DNA of 43,578 bases from Planctomycetota bacterium (GCA_026693085.1 JAPLNB010000131.1:1-43578), one strand, 5' to 3'; positions 15,668 through 24,748 are shown, counted from the first letter of the stretch. Notes: generated by a model not told the origin, from the letters alone. Made by a program: numbers and translations.

Positions 15668-17068
15668 TTACAGCCACTTCTCTCGCTGCTCGCGGTGGAT
15701 CAGCGGATCGGCTTCCGGCGCGCCCTTGACCTTCATCGCGTCGCTGTCCCACTCGATCGGCTTGCCAAATCGCATTGCGACGATGCCGACCATCGCGATC
15801 TCCGCGATGTTCGCAGCCGTGGAGAACGGTTGGAACGTCGTCCGCTTGCCCTTGCACGCGTCGAGCCATTCCTGCATGTGGTTCTGGCCCTTCATTCGCG
15901 GCAGCGTCACCCGCACCGGTTTGCACGCATCGTGGTCCAGAACGCCACGGCACCTGGCCTCGCCTTTGAGCTTCACCACACCCCCGGCACCCCAAGCGCC
16001 CGAGCACAACAGCCCCCTCTCTCCCACGAACAACACCCCATCCGTCGGCACCTTGTTGTACGTGGACAGCAGTTCTTTGCCCAGTTCCTCAGGCGGCCCG
16101 GCCTGCGCGCCGTCGTGCCACCACACCGTCACCGGATCGAATCCCTCCCTGGCTGCAAAGTCCCACCGGAATTTCGTCGCCGACGGATAGCTGTCCTTCA
16201 GCGGCTCCGGAAATTCTACCGACGCCCGCTGCACCGGCCCCAATTTCAACGCCCGCCACGGGAGATTCAGCCCGTGCGCGCCCATGTCTGCCAGATGACC
16301 ATCGCCGAAGTCCAACCACCGGCCCCACGCCAGGCACCCGCCCAGGTAATACCGCTTGAACGGCAGCAGCGGCGACGGGCCGCACCAGAAATCCCAGTTA
16401 AGCCCTTCGGGAATCGGGTCTTCGTCCGTGTTGATCGGCGCGCTGGGCGGGAAGCCCCGGTTGATCCAGCAATGCACATCGTGAATCTGCCCGAGAATGC
16501 CCGCCTGGATGACTTCCATGCTGCGGCGAAACGTGTCGCTCGTCCCGCCCTGCGAACCGATCTGCGTCGCCAGCTTGGTCTGTTTCCCCATTTCGCGAAT
16601 TTGCCGCGCCTCAGCCACGCTATGCGCCAGCGGCTTCTCGCAGAACACGTGTTTCCCCGCGCTCAGCGCCGCCATGCTCATCGGCACATGCCAGCGTTGC
16701 CCCGAGGCGATCACGACCGCGTCGACCGATTTCTCCGACTCCAGCAGCTTGCGGTAGTCCTCGTAAACCTTCGCATTCTCAACCGCCGCGCCGATCCCCT
16801 CCGGTTCATTGGCCGCCGCCTTCTTCAGATTGGCGATCCGCGACGCATTCACGTCACACACCGCCACGACGTTTTCCCCCGCCCGGAGGATGGAAGGCAG
16901 GAGTTGGCGTGTCCGGCCGCCGCTGCCCAAGAGCGCGATATTCAGCTTCTCGTTGGCCGCGCCCAGCGCACGCGACGAGATGATCTGCGGCAGCACGCCA
17001 GCCGCCACACCGGCCACGCCGACTCGTTTGAGAAACGAACGCCGAGTGGTCCGCGAGCGTTGTTGCAT
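15668..17068 (-). CDS. Tat-exported Gfo/Idh/MocA-family oxidoreductase (2)
   Basis: A 466-residue protein from ATG 17068 with CAGGAG upstream. MQQRSRTTRRSFLKRVGVAG is a clear Tat signal. LLGSGGRTRQ near 46-55 is the nucleotide-binding loop, and HVFCEKPLAHSV near 137-148 carries the family EKP motif. The large C-terminal domain contains CWINRGFPPSAPINTDEDP, a W/P/D-rich insert typical of the planctomycete secreted subgroup that carries a 'NW.W.GP' stretch (here LNWDFWCGPSP). It is probably a periplasmic sugar oxidoreductase; substrate unknown. It is transcribed toward gene (1), and the 188-bp gap between them contains a poly-C run and a 15-bp palindrome but no convincing promoter. It is divergent from lysC. 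Confidence 0.9.
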   Translation of the reverse strand: MQQRSRTTRRSFLKRVGVAGVAAGVLPQIISSRALGAANEKLNIALLGSGGRTRQLLPSILRAGENVVAVCDVNASRIANLKKAAANEPEGIGAAVENAKVYEDYRKLLESEKSVDAVVIASGQRWHVPMSMAALSAGKHVFCEKPLAHSVAEARQIREMGKQTKLATQIGSQGGTSDTFRRSMEVIQAGILGQIHDVHCWINRGFPPSAPINTDEDPIPEGLNWDFWCGPSPLLPFKRYYLGGCLAWGRWLDFGDGHLADMGAHGLNLPWRALKLGPVQRASVEFPEPLKDSYPSATKFRWDFAAREGFDPVTVWWHDGAQAGPPEELGKELLSTYNKVPTDGVLFVGERGLLCSGAWGAGGVVKLKGEARCRGVLDHDACKPVRVTLPRMKGQNHMQEWLDACKGKRTTFQPFSTAANIAEIAMVGIVAMRFGKPIEWDSDAMKVKGAPEADPLIHREQREKWL

Positions 17069-17190
17069 GATCGTTGGCTCCTGTTGAAGACAGAACCGGT
17101 CAGCTCAGACAGGGCTCCCAGTCCCTGGCTGGCGACTCTACCGTGCAAGCAGGCGAGGTTCAAGACAATCCCCTAACATGGGCCGGGCAT

Positions 17191-17218
17191 TTGATTGGAG
17201 GTGGGCGATTACTATAAT
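17191..17218 (+). promoter_or_regulatory. sigma70-type promoter of lysC
   Basis: TTGATT (17191-17196) and a perfect TATAAT (17213-17218) are separated by 16 bases. The expected transcript start near 17225 leaves a leader of only about 25 bases before the lysC ATG at 17250. Confidence 0.65.
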
Positions 17219-17249
17219 ACCGGGTTTTCATGGACAATCGGCGGATATC

Positions 17250-18491
17250 ATGGGCCTAATCGTACAGAAATTCGGGGGCACCAGCGTTGCGGACGCAGAG
17301 CGGATCCATAAGGCGGCGGCCCGCGCGATCGCAGCCAAGAAAAACGGCAACGAGGTCGTGGTCGTGGTGTCGGCGATGGGAGACACGACCGATGACCTGA
17401 TCGACCTCGCAAAGCAGGTGTGCAAATTCGACGGCAAGGAGATCTCGCCGCCCAAGCGCGAGATGGATCAGCTCCTCGTGACCGGCGAACAGGTGACCAT
17501 CGCGCTGATGGCGATGGCCATCGAAGCGCAGGGGGAGCATTCGATCAGCTTCACCGGCGGCCAGATCGGCCTGTTGACCGACGAGGCGTTCAGCAAAGCG
17601 CGGATTCAGTCGATCAACAAGCACAGGATCTTCGACCAGCTTCGCCTGGGGAAAGTCGTCATTGTGGCGGGGTTCCAAGGCGTCACGCCGGAAGGGGATT
17701 ACACGACGCTCGGCCGCGGCGGTTCGAATGCGACGCTGGTTGCGCTGGGGGCGGTGCTCGATGCCGACGTGTGCGAGAATTATACGGATGTGGACGGCAT
17801 CTTTACCGCCGATCCACGAATTGTGAAAAACGCCCGCAAGATCGATCGGATCAGCTACGATGAAATGCTCGAGCTGTCCGGCCTGGGAGCGTCGGTGCTG
17901 CAGACGCGGGCGGTGGAGTTTGCCAAGAAATACAACGTTCCGATCCACGTCAGAAACAGCCAGAATGAGAATGAAGGGACCTGGATCGTTGTGGAGACCT
18001 CGAATATGGAACAGATAGTGGTGTCGGGTGCGGCGTTGAAGAAGGATCTGACCCGGGTGACGATCAAGCAGGTGCCCGACTACCCGGGCGTGGCGGCGAA
18101 GATCTTCGGCGACATCGCTTCAGCGAACATCGTTGTGGACGACATCATTCAGAACCTGATGGACGACAACACGGCGAACATCTCGTTTACCGTCGAGCAT
18201 GGTGACCTGGCTGACCTGAAAACGGTCGTCGATCGAATCTGCAAGGAACTGGGCGGCAAGTGCATCGCGATATACCACGGCGACCTGGCAAAAGTGAGTG
18301 TGGTGGGCGTGGGGATGCGTGTGCACACCGGCGTGGCACAGCGGATGTTCAAGGCGCTGGCCGAGGCGAAAATCAACATCCAGAACATCACGACCAGTGA
18401 GATCAAGATCAGTTGCATCATCAGCAAGGACCAAGGCGACAAGGCGCTCCAGGTGGTGCACGATGCGTTCGAACTGCACAAGGCGCCTTAG
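17250..18491 (+). CDS. lysC: aspartate kinase
   Basis: A 413-residue protein that phosphorylates L-aspartate with ATP, the first step toward lysine, threonine and methionine. MGLIVQKFGGTSVADAER is the classical KFGGTS start, so ATG 17250 is chosen over the upstream in-frame alternative at 17178. FTGGQIGLLTDEAF and LGRGGSNATLVALGAVLDAD, followed by YTDVDGIFTADPRIV, complete the kinase domain. Two ACT domains occupy about residues 265-413 (ITIKQVPDYPGVAAKIFGDI is the first), so it is expected to be allosterically inhibited by lysine and/or threonine. It is monofunctional: no homoserine dehydrogenase domain follows. The ribosome site is poor (GGCGGA), and the start overlaps a nine-codon ORF (17230-17259). 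It has its own promoter and stands alone. Confidence 0.96.
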   Translation: MGLIVQKFGGTSVADAERIHKAAARAIAAKKNGNEVVVVVSAMGDTTDDLIDLAKQVCKFDGKEISPPKREMDQLLVTGEQVTIALMAMAIEAQGEHSISFTGGQIGLLTDEAFSKARIQSINKHRIFDQLRLGKVVIVAGFQGVTPEGDYTTLGRGGSNATLVALGAVLDADVCENYTDVDGIFTADPRIVKNARKIDRISYDEMLELSGLGASVLQTRAVEFAKKYNVPIHVRNSQNENEGTWIVVETSNMEQIVVSGAALKKDLTRVTIKQVPDYPGVAAKIFGDIASANIVVDDIIQNLMDDNTANISFTVEHGDLADLKTVVDRICKELGGKCIAIYHGDLAKVSVVGVGMRVHTGVAQRMFKALAEAKINIQNITTSEIKISCIISKDQGDKALQVVHDAFELHKAP

Positions 18492-18525
18492 GTCTTACAA
18501 GGGGGGGAATTGGTGCGCAAGGGGG

Positions 18526-19455
18526 TTACTGGTGGCCGTATTTGCGCCAGGAGGCGACGGAACCGGGTAAGGGGCGTACGGCGGTGGGGATTTTGCGCAT
18601 GAGCTTGCCGTCGCGGTTGAGGATGGCCAGCATCTGTCGGGGGCCATCCCTGATGTTGACCAGGAGGTTTCCGTCCTCGGTCCAATCGCAGAAGTAGGTA
18701 TTGTTGGCGACTATTCTTGGGGGAGCTGAGACGGGGTCGCGGATGTGTTTCAGGGCGACGGTGGAATACTGGGTCCAGGCGACCCAATCGCCGGTAGGAT
18801 CGACGCGAGGCGCCTCGACGAGGGTGCCCGCCATACCGGAGTGAACCGGCCTGCCGAGGCTGAAGTCCTTCTTGAGGAACATGACGGCATACTTTCCGGC
18901 ACGTTTTTCGCTGGTGATGTAGTAGCCGGGCGAACTTGGCGGGGCAGCAGCCAGGGAGAGGGGCACATGCGGCATGGTGATCTTGCGGATCACGGCACCG
19001 GTATCGGCATCGCGGACGGAAAACTGCACGGGCGGTGAGCGATTGCCGTCAGCGCTCTCGATGAACTCGTTGCCGCCGACCCAGCCGACGAAAAAGCGAT
19101 TGGATGCGGGGTGTTTGGTGACGCGGCCGCTGAAGGGATCGACGATGGCGGTATGCTGGCCATTGCGATCCAGCAGGCGGAAGCCGATTTTCTGGCCGGA
19201 GGGAGACCATTCCGGGGGAGAATGGCAGACGCAGCAGAAGTCGATACTGGGCCCGGCCAGATCGAGGTCCATGTTGCCAGAGGGGTCGGTGAGATGCAGG
19301 CGCCGATCTTCGCCGACGTAGGCGATGGGGCAGACGAGAACCATGGCCTTACGACGGGCCTTGTTCAGTGCCGGCAGCAGCATCGCGATGAGCACGGCGA
19401 TGACCGCGATGACGACGAGGAGTTCGACGAGCGTGAAACCTTTTCGCCGAGACAT
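18526..19455 (-). CDS. pseudopilin-like protein with C-terminal TolB/WD-like propeller
   Basis: A 309-residue protein from ATG 19455 (GGACGGG upstream, weak). [20 protein letters not shown] is a perfect type IV prepilin leader: cleavage after Gly6, methylated Phe7, Glu at +5, then a hydrophobic helix to about residue 33. The usual C-terminal pilin domain is replaced by TolB-like repeats with [14 protein letters not shown] (near 80) and [14 protein letters not shown] (near 225). A CCVCH stretch just before the first repeat fits the CxxCH heme-c pattern but may be coincidence. It would be processed by a prepilin peptidase and exported by a type II/type IV pilus-like machine, and the PilM locus at 36664 could supply that. 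It converges with lysC, with a 34-bp gap. Confidence 0.8.
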   Translation of the reverse strand: MSRRKGFTLVELLVVIAVIAVLIAMLLPALNKARRKAMVLVCPIAYVGEDRRLHLTDPSGNMDLDLAGPSIDFCCVCHSPPEWSPSGQKIGFRLLDRNGQHTAIVDPFSGRVTKHPASNRFFVGWVGGNEFIESADGNRSPPVQFSVRDADTGAVIRKITMPHVPLSLAAAPPSSPGYYITSEKRAGKYAVMFLKKDFSLGRPVHSGMAGTLVEAPRVDPTGDWVAWTQYSTVALKHIRDPVSAPPRIVANNTYFCDWTEDGNLLVNIRDGPRQMLAILNRDGKLMRKIPTAVRPLPGSVASWRKYGHQ

Positions 19456-19627
19456 GTGGCCCGTCCAATCCGCATCAAGTGCCCCTCCCGAGACGATGCC
19501 GATTCAACTCATTGTTCATCCTAGAGCGTGTTCGATTGCCGAGCAAGGGAAAAGATGAATTTGCGAATGTGCGACGGGGATCAAGGGGCGGGCCTACTGT
19601 CCACCCGCGACGCGACTTGGGTGCAAG

Positions 19628-21148
19628 TCAACGGGGGGTGGTTTGAGCCGCATCTGGCGACAGGAGGTCTTTGAGGCGGGGGAAGATCTGTTGGTATCTG
19701 GCGTAGAGTTCGCAGTAGCGAGCGTGGCGGGTGGGATTCGGATCGTATGTCCGGACGTATTGGACGAATTGGCTGGCGGCGGAGGAGGCGTCGGAAAAGG
19801 CGCCAACCGCCAGCGCACAGAGGATCGCGCCGCCAACCAGACCGGATTCGGTCGTGCGCGGCCGGAGGATGGGAATGCCGAAGATGTCCGCCTGGATTTG
19901 GAGCCAGGCGTCGGACTTCGCCCCCCCACCGGTGGCAATGAGCTGCGACGTGTCGATGCCGATCGCTTTCAGCGCGTCGATGCTCTCGACGAAATAGAAT
20001 GCGACCGACTGCATGATGGCTTTGAGGATCTCGCCGCGGGAGGTGGTCATTTTCAGACCCACGATCACGCCGGATGAGTCGGCGATGTAGTGCGGCGAGC
20101 CGGTTGGCTCGAAATGCGGCAGCACCAGCAGCGGTGTCGGATCGACGGGGAGTTCGCTGTTGAGCACGTCGTAGATGTCCTGGTTCCCGGCGAGCAGCCT
20201 GCGGTCGGCGGCGGCGAAGGTATCGCGGAACCAGCGGACCAGCGATCCCGCCTGATTGAAGATGAAAGAGACATACAGCCCCGGTAGAACGTGGTGTTCG
20301 ATGTTCAGGCCATGCTGAAGCATTGCGGCCGAGTTGGGAATGTGGTCGTAGGTGGGCGTGATGCACTGGACGGTGCCGATACCGCAGACGGCTTGGCCTG
20401 GGCGGGTGATGCCGGCGCCCAGCGAGTTGCAGCATTGATCGTGACCCCCTACCACCACCTTCACGCCCGGTGGCAGACCCAGGCGGCAGGCAGTCGAGTT
20501 GCTCACCGTTCCGGCAATCGCACCCCCTGAAACAATTCGTGGAAGTTTGCCACGATCGATGCCGGTCAGATCAAGCAGCCGATCCGACCAATCCTCCCTT
20601 CGAATGTCCAACAGCAGCGTGCGGTTGGCGTGGCTGGTGCTGGTCACCGGCTCGCAGCCAAGCATGAACGCAACCAAGTCGCCCCATAGCAAAAACTTGT
20701 ACGCCAGCTTGTACAGATCAAAGTCGTGCTCTTGGATCCAGAGCAGCTTGGGCAGCGAGTATGCGGCAGAGAGGATGTTGGGATTGATGTCGTAGAACTC
20801 CCGCGGCGTGATCTTCTCGCGAAGACGATCGATGTATTCCGACCCGCGCGTATCGGAACAGAGGATGCAATTGCCGAGGATTTGGCGATCCGCAGAGATG
20901 GGGATCATGGCCTCGCCCATCGAGCTGACGCCAAGCGCAATGATGGGATCGGAAATGGTTTCCGATGCGACCTGGGCGATGACCTGTTCGACACACGACC
21001 AGACCAGCCGGCTGTCGAGTTCGGCGTAGCCGGGTTGCGCGCGCAGCGTTGGATACTCCCGGTAAGCAAGCGAAAGTTGCCGGCCATCGGTCGAAAATGC
21101 CGCGGCCTTGCAGCCGGTCATGCCGATGTCGATCCCCAGGAAACTCAT
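19628..21148 (-). CDS. FGGY-family carbohydrate kinase
   Basis: A 506-residue kinase. MSFLGIDIGMTGCKAAAFST is the FGGY phosphate-1 loop, VVVGGHDQCCNSLGAG (232-246) carries the catalytic base Asp237, and IATGGGAKSDAWLQIQADIF is the adenosine motif. FGGY kinases phosphorylate sugars or polyols such as xylulose, rhamnulose, fuculose and glycerol; the closest look is to the uncharacterised YgcE-like group. Its ATG at 21148 overlaps the isomerase stop by four bases (ATGA), so the two are translationally coupled. The logical substrate is the ketose made by that isomerase. It is the last gene of a three-gene unit. Confidence 0.88.
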   Translation of the reverse strand: MSFLGIDIGMTGCKAAAFSTDGRQLSLAYREYPTLRAQPGYAELDSRLVWSCVEQVIAQVASETISDPIIALGVSSMGEAMIPISADRQILGNCILCSDTRGSEYIDRLREKITPREFYDINPNILSAAYSLPKLLWIQEHDFDLYKLAYKFLLWGDLVAFMLGCEPVTSTSHANRTLLLDIRREDWSDRLLDLTGIDRGKLPRIVSGGAIAGTVSNSTACRLGLPPGVKVVVGGHDQCCNSLGAGITRPGQAVCGIGTVQCITPTYDHIPNSAAMLQHGLNIEHHVLPGLYVSFIFNQAGSLVRWFRDTFAAADRRLLAGNQDIYDVLNSELPVDPTPLLVLPHFEPTGSPHYIADSSGVIVGLKMTTSRGEILKAIMQSVAFYFVESIDALKAIGIDTSQLIATGGGAKSDAWLQIQADIFGIPILRPRTTESGLVGGAILCALAVGAFSDASSAASQFVQYVRTYDPNPTRHARYCELYARYQQIFPRLKDLLSPDAAQTTPR

Positions 21149-22554
21149 ACGCGCGCCACCTGATATCCAAGGTACTTCGTCATCGCTTCATGCACTGGAG
21201 CCGCCACATGTCCGGGGCTCACGGCGACATGATGGCGGTGCCCGAGACAGCCGATGGTTTGCAGCGTCGATTGCAGGTTGGGGATGTGCGCAACGCCCGC
21301 ACAGCCGAAGAAGTCGTCGGGGATCTCATCCTGCGTGAAATGCCCTTCGCCAAGGTAAACCTCCAGCCGGCCATCGCGTGTGAGCACGTTGCCGAAAGTA
21401 AACGGAGCGGGTGCGATCCGACCGACATTGCAGCCGTAGGAGCAGCCCGGGCCGAGCGCATTGCCGAGGATGATGTGATCGACCACCTCGCCTCTGTTTC
21501 TCATCATCGTCTGCGGAACGGGGCCGCAATGGAACAGGATGCACTTGTCCAGTTCATCGCCGTAGTTGTTGTTCCAGTCGAGACACGCCGCCACCGATCC
21601 CGACGCCGCTCGCAGCGCGTGCATGGTGATGGCACTGCCGATATCCACCTCGCACGCCGCCGGAAACCCGCGATCGTTCAACTCGGAGAGAATCACGCAC
21701 GGCGAGATGCCCGCTTGCTGCTGAATCTCAAGCCAGCATCGGATCGCGACGGCATCAAGGCCAGACTCCTCAATGACCTGGTCAATCGCCACGCCGAACC
21801 TGACGAGATTCTCAAACGGCTTGGCGGGTACAGCGGTGAACGAAGCATAGGATTGCAGACGATCGGCCTTGGCGCGGAAATCAGCACCCTCGGCCATGAT
21901 GGACTTCATCCGGCCGAGGATGTTCGACAGATCGAGGGTCTCGACGGTGATGCCGTGTTTCTGAAGCGCCAGCTCATCGATGCGGACGGTTTTGAACGCG
22001 GTCGTCCGCGCGCCGATCGAGCCTACGACCATGCGCTTCATCGCCGAATGCACCCGGCACAGGCGGTCGAAATGCTCGATGTTCGCCCCAAATGCATCGG
22101 ACGCGGGATGCACGACATGAGGCTTCAACGCCGTGAACGGGACGTTATACTGGGTGAAAACGTCCATGATCGAGAACTTGCCGCAGAAGGCGTCGCGGCG
22201 AAGCGCCGGAGCCATTTTGTCCAGCTCATCCGGGTACGCCTGGATCAGAATCGGCACGCCCGCGTCCTGCAGTGCCGCCACAGCCCCGGTTTCGTCGCCA
22301 AAGTTCGGCAGGCACACGATCACACCGGAAAACTTGCCACGGTTCTCGCGAAGGAACCTGGCGTAGATCTCGCCGTCGCGCGACGATTCAACAGCGCCAT
22401 ATTGGGTCGCGCTTTCCGGCAACATGAGTACCTCGTGCCCAAGCCGCTTCAGAGCCTCCGACACTTCGGCACGCGCACTGCTCTGCAACGACGCCGGAAA
22501 CACCCAGCGGTTGCCGAAGAACAATGCGAACGTCGTTTTTGCGGTTCTTGTCAT
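21145..22554 (-). CDS. L-fucose/L-arabinose isomerase-family protein
   Basis: A 469-residue protein of the FucI/AraA-like isomerase fold. These are Mn2+-dependent aldose-ketose isomerases that use Glu, Asp and His as metal ligands. Matching segments are visible: AACEVDIGSAITMHAL (candidate Glu), ACLDWNNNYGDE (candidate Asp), ILFHCGPVP, and HRHHVAVSPGH near the C-terminus (candidate His). The length fits the family's shorter members. It has no signal peptide, so it is cytoplasmic. Its start (ATG 22554) overlaps the aldolase stop by four bases and its stop overlaps the kinase start by four bases. The order aldolase-isomerase-kinase implies a linear pathway. Which sugar it handles cannot be read from sequence. 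Confidence 0.85.
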   Translation of the reverse strand: MTRTAKTTFALFFGNRWVFPASLQSSARAEVSEALKRLGHEVLMLPESATQYGAVESSRDGEIYARFLRENRGKFSGVIVCLPNFGDETGAVAALQDAGVPILIQAYPDELDKMAPALRRDAFCGKFSIMDVFTQYNVPFTALKPHVVHPASDAFGANIEHFDRLCRVHSAMKRMVVGSIGARTTAFKTVRIDELALQKHGITVETLDLSNILGRMKSIMAEGADFRAKADRLQSYASFTAVPAKPFENLVRFGVAIDQVIEESGLDAVAIRCWLEIQQQAGISPCVILSELNDRGFPAACEVDIGSAITMHALRAASGSVAACLDWNNNYGDELDKCILFHCGPVPQTMMRNRGEVVDHIILGNALGPGCSYGCNVGRIAPAPFTFGNVLTRDGRLEVYLGEGHFTQDEIPDDFFGCAGVAHIPNLQSTLQTIGCLGHRHHVAVSPGHVAAPVHEAMTKYLGYQVARV

Positions 22555-23456
22555 GGTTCCTCCGGGTCGATGATGGCGGCCGACCGCCGAACATCGAGCT
22601 CATTGATTAACGAAACGGTCGTGTCGTAAACGGCATCGAGCGCCTTGACGAGCGACTGCGACCGCAGTCGCTCAAATGGCTGGCGAATCGCGGTGGCGAT
22701 GTTGATCTTGGCGATGCCTTCCCGGATCGACTGCAGGATGTACGACCCGGGAATACCCGTGCCGCCATGCAGAACCAACGGGATATGGACTGCCTGGTGG
22801 ATCTTCTTGAGGTGGTCGATGTTCAGCCGCGCCTGGATCTTTTCCTGATCCTTCTTCCCAGGCACGATTGCGCCATGAATGGAGCCAATAGCGATCGACA
22901 GCCAATCGACCCCGGTCTGTTCGACAAACCGCCGGGCTTCGTCAGGGTCGGTGAATCCCTTGCCGGAAGCAAACAGTTCCTCATACGGCGGCAGCGGTCC
23001 GGCTTCGTGACCCATGACTGCACCAAGCTCGGCCTCGACGGCAGCGCCGGCGCGATGGGCCATCTCCACAATGCCTCGCGTCGCTGCGATGTTCTCTGCC
23101 AGCGCCAGGCGAGAGCCGTCGATCATGATTGAGTCATAGCCCAGCTCGACCGCCTCGCCGAGGATCGCCTGGTAATCGACCTGAAGGTTGTCCTCATCGA
23201 TGACGGGCACGTGGTCGAGATGGAGCCGGGTGTAGCGTTCGTCCTTGACCCGCTCGTACTCCTGGCGGATCGCGCGAAGGCTCTTGGCCTCGAACTTGGT
23301 CCATTCCAATCGGGCCACCATGACCAGCCCGAAGCACCGCATGTCGCGAAGAGCATGGATAACGGGCTGCATCATCGGCACGTACCCGATGTTGAACCCG
23401 GGGATGACGGTGCGGGCACGCAGAGCGTTGAGCATCAGTTCGGTGGTCGTACGCAA
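22551..23456 (-). CDS. class II (zinc) fructose-bisphosphate/ketose-phosphate aldolase family protein
   Basis: A 301-residue aldolase of the KbaY/GatY/FbaA type, cleaving a ketose phosphate to dihydroxyacetone phosphate and an aldehyde. It keeps RLHLDHV with catalytic Asp81 and zinc ligand His82, VEAELG (140-145), IAIGSIHG with His194, LVLHGGTGIP with His230, and INIATAI near 251-257. The segment before HLDH (ARLEWTKFEAKSLRAI) differs from ordinary FbaA, suggesting a special substrate. The start is TTG 23456 behind CAGGAGA; the first in-frame ATG is seven codons later and has no site. It leads an ATGA-coupled operon and is divergent from the zinc dehydrogenase. Confidence 0.87.
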   Translation of the reverse strand: MRTTTELMLNALRARTVIPGFNIGYVPMMQPVIHALRDMRCFGLVMVARLEWTKFEAKSLRAIRQEYERVKDERYTRLHLDHVPVIDEDNLQVDYQAILGEAVELGYDSIMIDGSRLALAENIAATRGIVEMAHRAGAAVEAELGAVMGHEAGPLPPYEELFASGKGFTDPDEARRFVEQTGVDWLSIAIGSIHGAIVPGKKDQEKIQARLNIDHLKKIHQAVHIPLVLHGGTGIPGSYILQSIREGIAKINIATAIRQPFERLRSQSLVKALDAVYDTTVSLINELDVRRSAAIIDPEEP

Positions 23457-23571
23457 AACAGTCTCCTGAAGGGTGCGCTGGCGGTTCGGTTATTGGCAGA
23501 TACGATACCACGCGATTGAGCCGGCGGAAACGGCGGCAGCAGCCGCCCCTACATCCTTCAAAGGAGTTGCC
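23457..23571. promoter_or_regulatory. shared divergent control region of the sugar module
   Basis: A 115-bp gap between the aldolase start (minus) and the dehydrogenase start (plus). It must hold both promoters. I see a candidate TTGGCA at 23493-23498 but no convincing -10 on either strand. CGGCGGAAACGGCGGCAGCA is GC-rich. No operator palindrome stands out. A regulator gene is not present in the neighbourhood. Confidence 0.45.
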
Positions 23572-24618
23572 GTGGCCACTGCGAAAAAGATGCGGGCCGG
23601 TGTATTGGAGCGAATCCGCAAAATCGCGTTGCGCGAACTGCCGGTGCCCGAACCCGCCAGGGGCCAAGTGCTCCTGCGCGTCGTCGGCTGCGGCGTGTGC
23701 GGGACCGATTACCATATCTACGAAGGCGAAGTGACGGCCGGGGTACAGCCGCCCGTGGTGCTCGGGCACGAGATCGCCACTCGAGTGGAGGCCATTGGAC
23801 CCGGCGTCGACGGACTCAAAACCGGCCAGTTTGCCGCCATCGATCCCGTCGTCGGCTGCGGCTGCTGCGCCATGTGCCGCACCGGAAGAATCAATCTCTG
23901 CCCAAACCCCACGATCATCGGCTACAAACTGAACGGTGGCTTCGCCCAATTCGTCCTGGCGCCCGCAACCAACGTCGTGCCGATGGACGAAAAGGTCGGC
24001 ATGGCGGGCGGCGTCCTCTGCGAGACGCTGGCGTGCGTGCTGCGCGGCTATGACCGCCTCGGCTTCATCGCCGGCAGCAGTGCAATGGTTCTGGGCGCCG
24101 GCACCGTCGGCCTGCTCTGGGCGCAGATGCTCAAGAGTTCACCGGGCCGAAAACTGCTCCAGACCGAGTTGGCCGCATTCCGACGAAAGAAGGCCCAGGC
24201 TCTCGGTGCGGATGTGGTCATCGACCCACGCGAAGGCGATTTCGAGCAGCGAGTGCGCCAGACACTGCCCGACGGTGTCGATTTCATCGTCGATGCAACT
24301 GGCAATCCCGACGCCATCGCGCAGGCGCTGCCGACATTGGCATTTGGCGGCACACTGATGATCTTTGGCATCTGCCCGCCGGGCAGCGCACTGAAGGTGG
24401 AACCCTACGTGATCTACAACAAGGAGGCCAAGATCATCGGCTCAAAGATGCCGCCGCTGACGCTCGAGCGAGCCGCGAGGTTGATTGAGTCGGGCCGGAT
24501 CGCGTGTGAGCAGATCGTCACGACCAACGTGGGTCTCGATCAGCTTGGCAAGGCCGTGGCGGGCTTCAACGACGTGCGCGAATCGCAAGTCAAAATCGCC
24601 ATCGATCCCTGGCAATGA
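23572..24618 (+). CDS. zinc-dependent medium-chain alcohol/polyol dehydrogenase
   Basis: A 348-residue protein from GTG 23572, five to six bases after AAAGGAG. The longer ATG-initiated reading (23473) has no site. The catalytic zinc ligands are Cys43 in CGVCGTDYH and His66/Glu67 in LGHE. The structural zinc is bound by C96, C99, C102 and C110 (CGCCAMCRTGRINLC). VLGAGTVG (173-180) is the NAD(P) loop. Related enzymes are sorbitol, threonine and L-iditol dehydrogenases, so a polyol or a hydroxy-acid is a likely substrate. Divergent placement next to aldolase, isomerase and kinase suggests it feeds a sugar alcohol into, or reduces an aldehyde from, the same route (inference). Confidence 0.9.
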   Translation: MATAKKMRAGVLERIRKIALRELPVPEPARGQVLLRVVGCGVCGTDYHIYEGEVTAGVQPPVVLGHEIATRVEAIGPGVDGLKTGQFAAIDPVVGCGCCAMCRTGRINLCPNPTIIGYKLNGGFAQFVLAPATNVVPMDEKVGMAGGVLCETLACVLRGYDRLGFIAGSSAMVLGAGTVGLLWAQMLKSSPGRKLLQTELAAFRRKKAQALGADVVIDPREGDFEQRVRQTLPDGVDFIVDATGNPDAIAQALPTLAFGGTLMIFGICPPGSALKVEPYVIYNKEAKIIGSKMPPLTLERAARLIESGRIACEQIVTTNVGLDQLGKAVAGFNDVRESQVKIAIDPWQ

Positions 24619-24748
24619 GCGCATTCGCGCGGCGGAAAGCAACGCCCCTTGCCAAGAATCCCCCCCACCATCCACATTCACCTCATCCGCAGGTATATAG
24701 GAGCGCAACCCCGTGTGGGAAGGCAAACAAACGAAAGGAAAACCAATC

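Noticed and set aside
15650-17176. 508-codon plus-strand frame
   Set aside because: It is antisense to the second Gfo/Idh/MocA gene, rich in Arg/His/Pro as expected from a shadow of high-GC coding DNA.
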